A stretch of 34,354 nucleotides of DNA, taken from NCBI GenBank assembly GCA_024637275.1, contig JAGXFS010000009.1, forward strand, positions 1 through 34,354, given 5' to 3'. Source of the stretch: Acidimicrobiia bacterium. Its GTDB lineage: Bacteria > Actinomycetota > Acidimicrobiia > Spongiisociales > JAENVV01. A program made the position numbers and the translations under genes. Position 1 is the stretch's first letter. Each line of letters starts with the position of its first letter. Below the pieces are notes generated by a model. The model had not been told where the DNA came from, made no database searches, and saw only the letters and a list, made by a program, of their open reading frames with translations. Below, piece by piece: positions 32,459 through 34,354 of the stretch.

Positions 32459-32464
32459 TATAAT
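32459..32464 (+). promoter_or_regulatory. Consensus -10 (TATAAT) of a leaderless promoter
   Basis: TATAAT ends 7 bases before the ATG of the zinc-ribbon gene, with no ribosome binding site between (tacacgt). This is the same geometry as at the nuclease gene just upstream. The 78-base gap after the nuclease stop would hold the promoter. Confidence 0.6.
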
Positions 32465-32471
32465 TACACGT

Positions 32472-32645
32472 ATGGAATTCACCGAGCTACTAGCCGAATT
32501 GGAGATTGGCGTAGTGGTCGAATTTGACGGCCCAGCCCCCTCTTGCCCGATTTGTGACGGCACGTACGATCACACCGCCCTGGTGTTTGACATTGCCGGA
32601 ATCGACGCGCTCGAGTGCTGGACCTGCGGAGTCGTGGCGGCCTAG
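32472..32645 (+). CDS. Small zinc-ribbon protein (57 aa), unknown
   Basis: A 57-aa protein with Cys25-x2-Cys28 (SCPICDG) and Cys49-x2-Cys52 (ECWTCGVV), the spacing of a zinc ribbon. The N-terminal 20 residues form a short helix and a strand (MEFTELLAELEIGVVVEFDG). The track ORF starts at 32442, but the ATG at 32472 follows a consensus TATAAT and fits a leaderless gene. Codon pattern and the paired cysteines support it as real. The function is unknown. Nucleic-acid binding is one option, given the nuclease upstream. Confidence 0.7.
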   Translation: MEFTELLAELEIGVVVEFDGPAPSCPICDGTYDHTALVFDIAGIDALECWTCGVVAA

Positions 32646-32682
32646 CCAGTCAGAGCCGCTTCTCCGAGGAGTCGGATCGGCG

Positions 32683-33033
32683 CTATTTGTTGGAAGCGTT
32701 CGCCGTGTTGTCTGAGGGCAAGTACAGCTCGATGCCGTACCACCGGGCTTGCGGATTCAACGAGTCACCCCACAGCGTCTTCAGACAGATTGAGTCATCG
32801 CCGTTGCGGTCGTAAGGACGGACAGCAGTTTCTTGGAAGTCCTCAACACTGGCCCATGGGGACTGGTCAATCAGGCCTGCCCAAATTTTGGCGGCGGCAT
32901 CTCCGACACTTTCCTGCGCCCACCCGGTCCCGACCGGGCATCCTGTCTTCGGCGCCGCAGATGCTGCGGACGCGGCGAACATGAGGCCAACAACTAGCAG
33001 AAAGCTCATCCCAACAGACCCATACCGTGTCAT
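32683..33033 (-). CDS. Small secreted protein with a D-x-N-x-D segment
   Basis: 116 aa. The N-terminus MTRYGSVGMSFLLVVGLMFAASAASA is a signal peptide with a likely cut after ASA. The mature part contains two Cys (TGCPVG and DSICLK), which may form a disulfide, and RPYDRNGDDSICLK, reminiscent of a calcium-binding loop and of excalibur-like D-x-N-x-D-G/D-x-x-C motifs. GGAGGT 7 bases before the ATG at 33033 decides the start over the track position 33054. I do not recognise the family. Confidence 0.72.
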   Translation of the reverse strand: MTRYGSVGMSFLLVVGLMFAASAASAAPKTGCPVGTGWAQESVGDAAAKIWAGLIDQSPWASVEDFQETAVRPYDRNGDDSICLKTLWGDSLNPQARWYGIELYLPSDNTANASNK

Positions 33034-33230
33034 TTTTCGCACCTCCCATGCCACCGAGCTGGTTGCTCAGACTGATCGGATTATCTGCCTGTTGACTGAG
33101 TAAAACAAGGACGATCTCACAATCCTCCAAGAAATCCTCAAGCCTGAAATGTCACGGTATCGCTGAGCCCGGACTCACCGGGTCAATCGTTCTCACAAGG
33201 AGAGAAGAATGATGCGGTACAACCTCAGGT

Positions 33231-33329
33231 ATGCAGCTGTCGATCGAGGCCACTTGGTTCCCAGATTCCCCAGAGGGAGACCTCGCCCAGCTACGCAGCA
33301 CCATCGAATCGGTCACGATCACGCCTTAA
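33231..33329 (+). pseudogene. Probable remnant: C-terminal fragment of a degraded gene
   Basis: The frame reads CGTTSG then MQLSIEATWFPDSPEGDLAQLRSTIESVTITP and stops. It is protein-like and resembles the C-terminal strand-helix-strand end of small secreted or lipoprotein domains. An in-frame TGA lies 18 bases before the ATG, and a good ribosome binding site (AAGGAG, 33197) instead feeds ATG 33209 in another frame (73 aa, Arg/Pro-rich, not protein-like). A frameshifted relic explains both better than an intact 32-aa gene. The rest of the gap 33034-33433 holds only a CCCGG-N5-CCGGG hairpin (33168-33182). Confidence 0.35.
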
Positions 33330-33433
33330 GCCACATGTCTCGAGGCCTGGCTTGTCGGGTAGTCAAACCGCAACGAGAGCAAGGAGGTCGTGACAGGCAA
33401 CTACCGGGTCTCCCTTTGCCAAAGGAGTAGAAC

Positions 33434-33979
33434 ATGAACCACACATCAGGAACCTCCGCCAAACGTCAAAGACTGGTGACCGTTGGCATCTTGCTGGCAG
33501 CCCTGCTCGTACCCACAGGCGCCAGTGCTCGCCAGGACGAACTCGCCGAGATCCGGCGAGCCACCGCCCAATATCACCGGGTTGATGCTGCCATCGCGGC
33601 AGGCTACGAACTCGGCTACGTGAGAGGGGATGGGGTACGGATCATCTCCGGCTGTATCGCCCATCCAACATCAGGTGCCATGGGCTATCACTATTTCAAC
33701 AAAGCACTCATCGACGACCTGGTCGTCGACCCGCTGACCCCCGAAGGCCTGCTCTACGAAATGGGGCCGAATGGGAAGCTGAAATTGATGGCCGTTGAAT
33801 ACATCGTGCCAGGCGAAGGCGCCAACCCGCCAGGCGTCTCAGAAGCGCCGTCTGTCCTCGGAATGGAGATGCACATCCTCGTCCCGGCGGTCGGTTGGTA
33901 CATCCAGCACGCATGGATCTGGAGCACCAATCCGTCAGGAATATTTACGGATTGGAGCCCGGAGGTGGTCTGCCCGTAA
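33434..33979 (+). CDS. Secreted protein of an uncharacterised family
   Basis: 181 aa. A signal peptide covers about residues 1-32 (RLVTVGILLAALLVPTGASA). The mature region starts with a helix (ELAEIRRATAQYHRVDAAIAAGY), followed by SGCIAHPTSGAMGYHYFN, PEGLLYEMGPNGKLKLMAVEYIVPG, and LGMEMHILVPAVGWYIQHAWIW, ending TDWSPEVVC. I recall this pattern from many hypothetical secreted proteins in actinobacteria and other phyla, with no assigned function. The several His residues and the paired Cys suggest metal binding or a disulfide. AAAGGAG upstream is a good ribosome binding site. A strong terminator follows. Confidence 0.85.
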   Translation: MNHTSGTSAKRQRLVTVGILLAALLVPTGASARQDELAEIRRATAQYHRVDAAIAAGYELGYVRGDGVRIISGCIAHPTSGAMGYHYFNKALIDDLVVDPLTPEGLLYEMGPNGKLKLMAVEYIVPGEGANPPGVSEAPSVLGMEMHILVPAVGWYIQHAWIWSTNPSGIFTDWSPEVVCP

Positions 33980-34000
33980 GGGTACGACCGAGGAGAGGGT

Positions 34001-34036
34001 GGTCTGGCGAGCCTCGGCTCGCCAGACCCTCGTTTT
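34001..34036 (+). terminator. Rho-independent terminator after the secreted-protein gene
   Basis: GGTCTGGCGAGC and GCTCGCCAGACC form a perfect 12-bp stem around CTCG, followed after four bases by TTTT. It ends the 33434-33979 transcript and isolates the following gene. Confidence 0.88.
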
Positions 34037-34065
34037 CTCCGATCGCCATACACCGTAGGGACCCC

Positions 34066-34085
34066 TAATATGGTCCGTCGGAGGT
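34066..34085 (+). promoter_or_regulatory. Putative -10 and ribosome binding site of the BI-1 family gene
   Basis: TAATAT at 34066-34071 is a plausible -10, and GGAGGT at 34080-34085 is a strong Shine-Dalgarno 5 bases before the ATG. No clear -35 is seen between the terminator and this site. Confidence 0.45.
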
Positions 34086-34090
34086 CATCA

Positions 34091-34354
34091 ATGTTCGAAC
34101 AAACCAGCCCGATTCCGGTCAGCCAGACCACGGTTGAGCGACGCGCCGTCTTCATCGCGAAGACCTATCGACTTCTCTTCCTGTCGATTCTGGCGTTCGC
34201 CGGAGTCGAATATGTGTTGTTCACCACCGGAATCGCTGAGCGGGTGGCAGATTTTGCCTTCAACACCAACTGGTTGTTGTTCATGGGCGGATTTATTCTT
34301 CTGGCCAGCCTGAGCCGCCGATTCGCCCGGTCGGGTGCCTCCACCCCCACCCAG
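34091..34354 (+). CDS. Bax inhibitor-1 / YccA family membrane protein, 3'-truncated
   Basis: This gene runs off the window and so is absent from the ORF track. It opens MFEQTSPIPVSQTTVERRAVFIAKTY, then two hydrophobic helices (LLFLSILAFAGVEYVLFTTG and WLLFMGGFILLASLS) joined by AERVADFAFN. The soluble start followed by VFIAKTYRLLF and alternating helices matches the N-terminal quarter of BI-1/YccA proteins, which have six or seven helices. Family members act in membrane protein quality control or calcium flux. The role here is unassigned. GGAGGT fixes the start. Confidence 0.75.
   Translation, partial: MFEQTSPIPVSQTTVERRAVFIAKTYRLLFLSILAFAGVEYVLFTTGIAERVADFAFNTNWLLFMGGFILLASLSRRFARSGASTPTQ

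Noticed and set aside
33209-33430. 73-aa ORF with a good upstream AAGGAG
   Set aside because: Its translation is Arg/Pro/His-rich with no fold-like pattern, while an overlapping frame (33231-33329) is protein-like. A frameshifted relic explains this better.
33340-33433. A riboswitch-like leader before the secreted-protein gene
   Set aside because: GGTAGT and ACTACC can pair, but I cannot match the segment to the conserved core of a known riboswitch class such as c-di-GMP-I.

Overview
The window looks like chromosomal DNA from a high-GC actinobacterium, possibly an uncultured member of the Acidimicrobiia. The phylum rests on gene order: a SepIVA-like coiled-coil gene, a YceD/DUF177 gene, rpmF, plsX, rnc, mutM, smc and ftsY lie in one run, next to an InhA-like enoyl-ACP reductase and with frequent GTG starts and leaderless-looking promoters. 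The class is a guess. The window is densely coded, mostly with housekeeping genes. There is no rRNA, tRNA, CRISPR array, prophage or recognisable insertion sequence.

Layout: (1) 1-3139 (+): the 3' part of ppc, then upp and a small alkyltransferase-like DNA-repair gene. (2) 3136-4738 (-): a three-gene operon of a two-pass membrane protein with an arrestin-like domain, a soluble arrestin-like protein and a small P-loop ATPase. I cannot assign it a function. (3) 4837-7304 (+): deoB-deoA/pdp nucleoside salvage. (4) 7447-9155 (+): etfB-etfA. (5) 9217-21294 (-): a twelve-gene head-to-tail run recG, rsmD, coaD, sepIVA-like, yceD, rpmF, plsX, rnc, mutM, smc, ftsY, cdd, ending at a bidirectional terminator shared with etfA. 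(6) 21418-22095 (+): rpmB, a cold-shock-like small gene and a stand-alone RAM-domain gene. (7) 22099-25442 (-): an alpha/beta hydrolase, a MurF-type Mur ligase with an N-terminal membrane region, and ddl. (8) 25603-27378 (+): an orphan membrane histidine kinase. (9) 27393-30601 (-): bPH/SHOCT protein, YbaK-type deacylase, a 92-aa unknown plus a poly-gamma-glutamate-hydrolase-like gene, a four-helix membrane protein, and fabI. (10) 30602-31607: about 1 kb without a credible gene but full of structure. (11) 31608-32645 (+): an iron-sulfur PD-(D/E)XK nuclease and a 57-aa zinc-ribbon protein, both apparently leaderless. (12) 32683-34354: two secreted proteins, a probable gene remnant, a strong terminator, and the start of a Bax-inhibitor-1 family gene cut by the window end.

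Functional themes are pyrimidine and deoxyribonucleoside salvage (upp, deoB, deoA/pdp, cdd), genome maintenance (ATL, mutM, recG, smc, RecB/Cas4-like nuclease), lipid and CoA synthesis (plsX, coaD, fabI), peptidoglycan precursor synthesis (ddl and the MurF-like ligase), and ribosome and translation (rpmB, rpmF, rsmD, rnc, YbaK). The features that most deserve attention are the repeat-rich 1-kb gap at 30602-31607, the arrestin/ATPase operon, the membrane-anchored MurF-like ligase, and the plsX start, where the conserved N-terminus lies upstream of the first ATG and directly behind the rpmF stop in the same frame.
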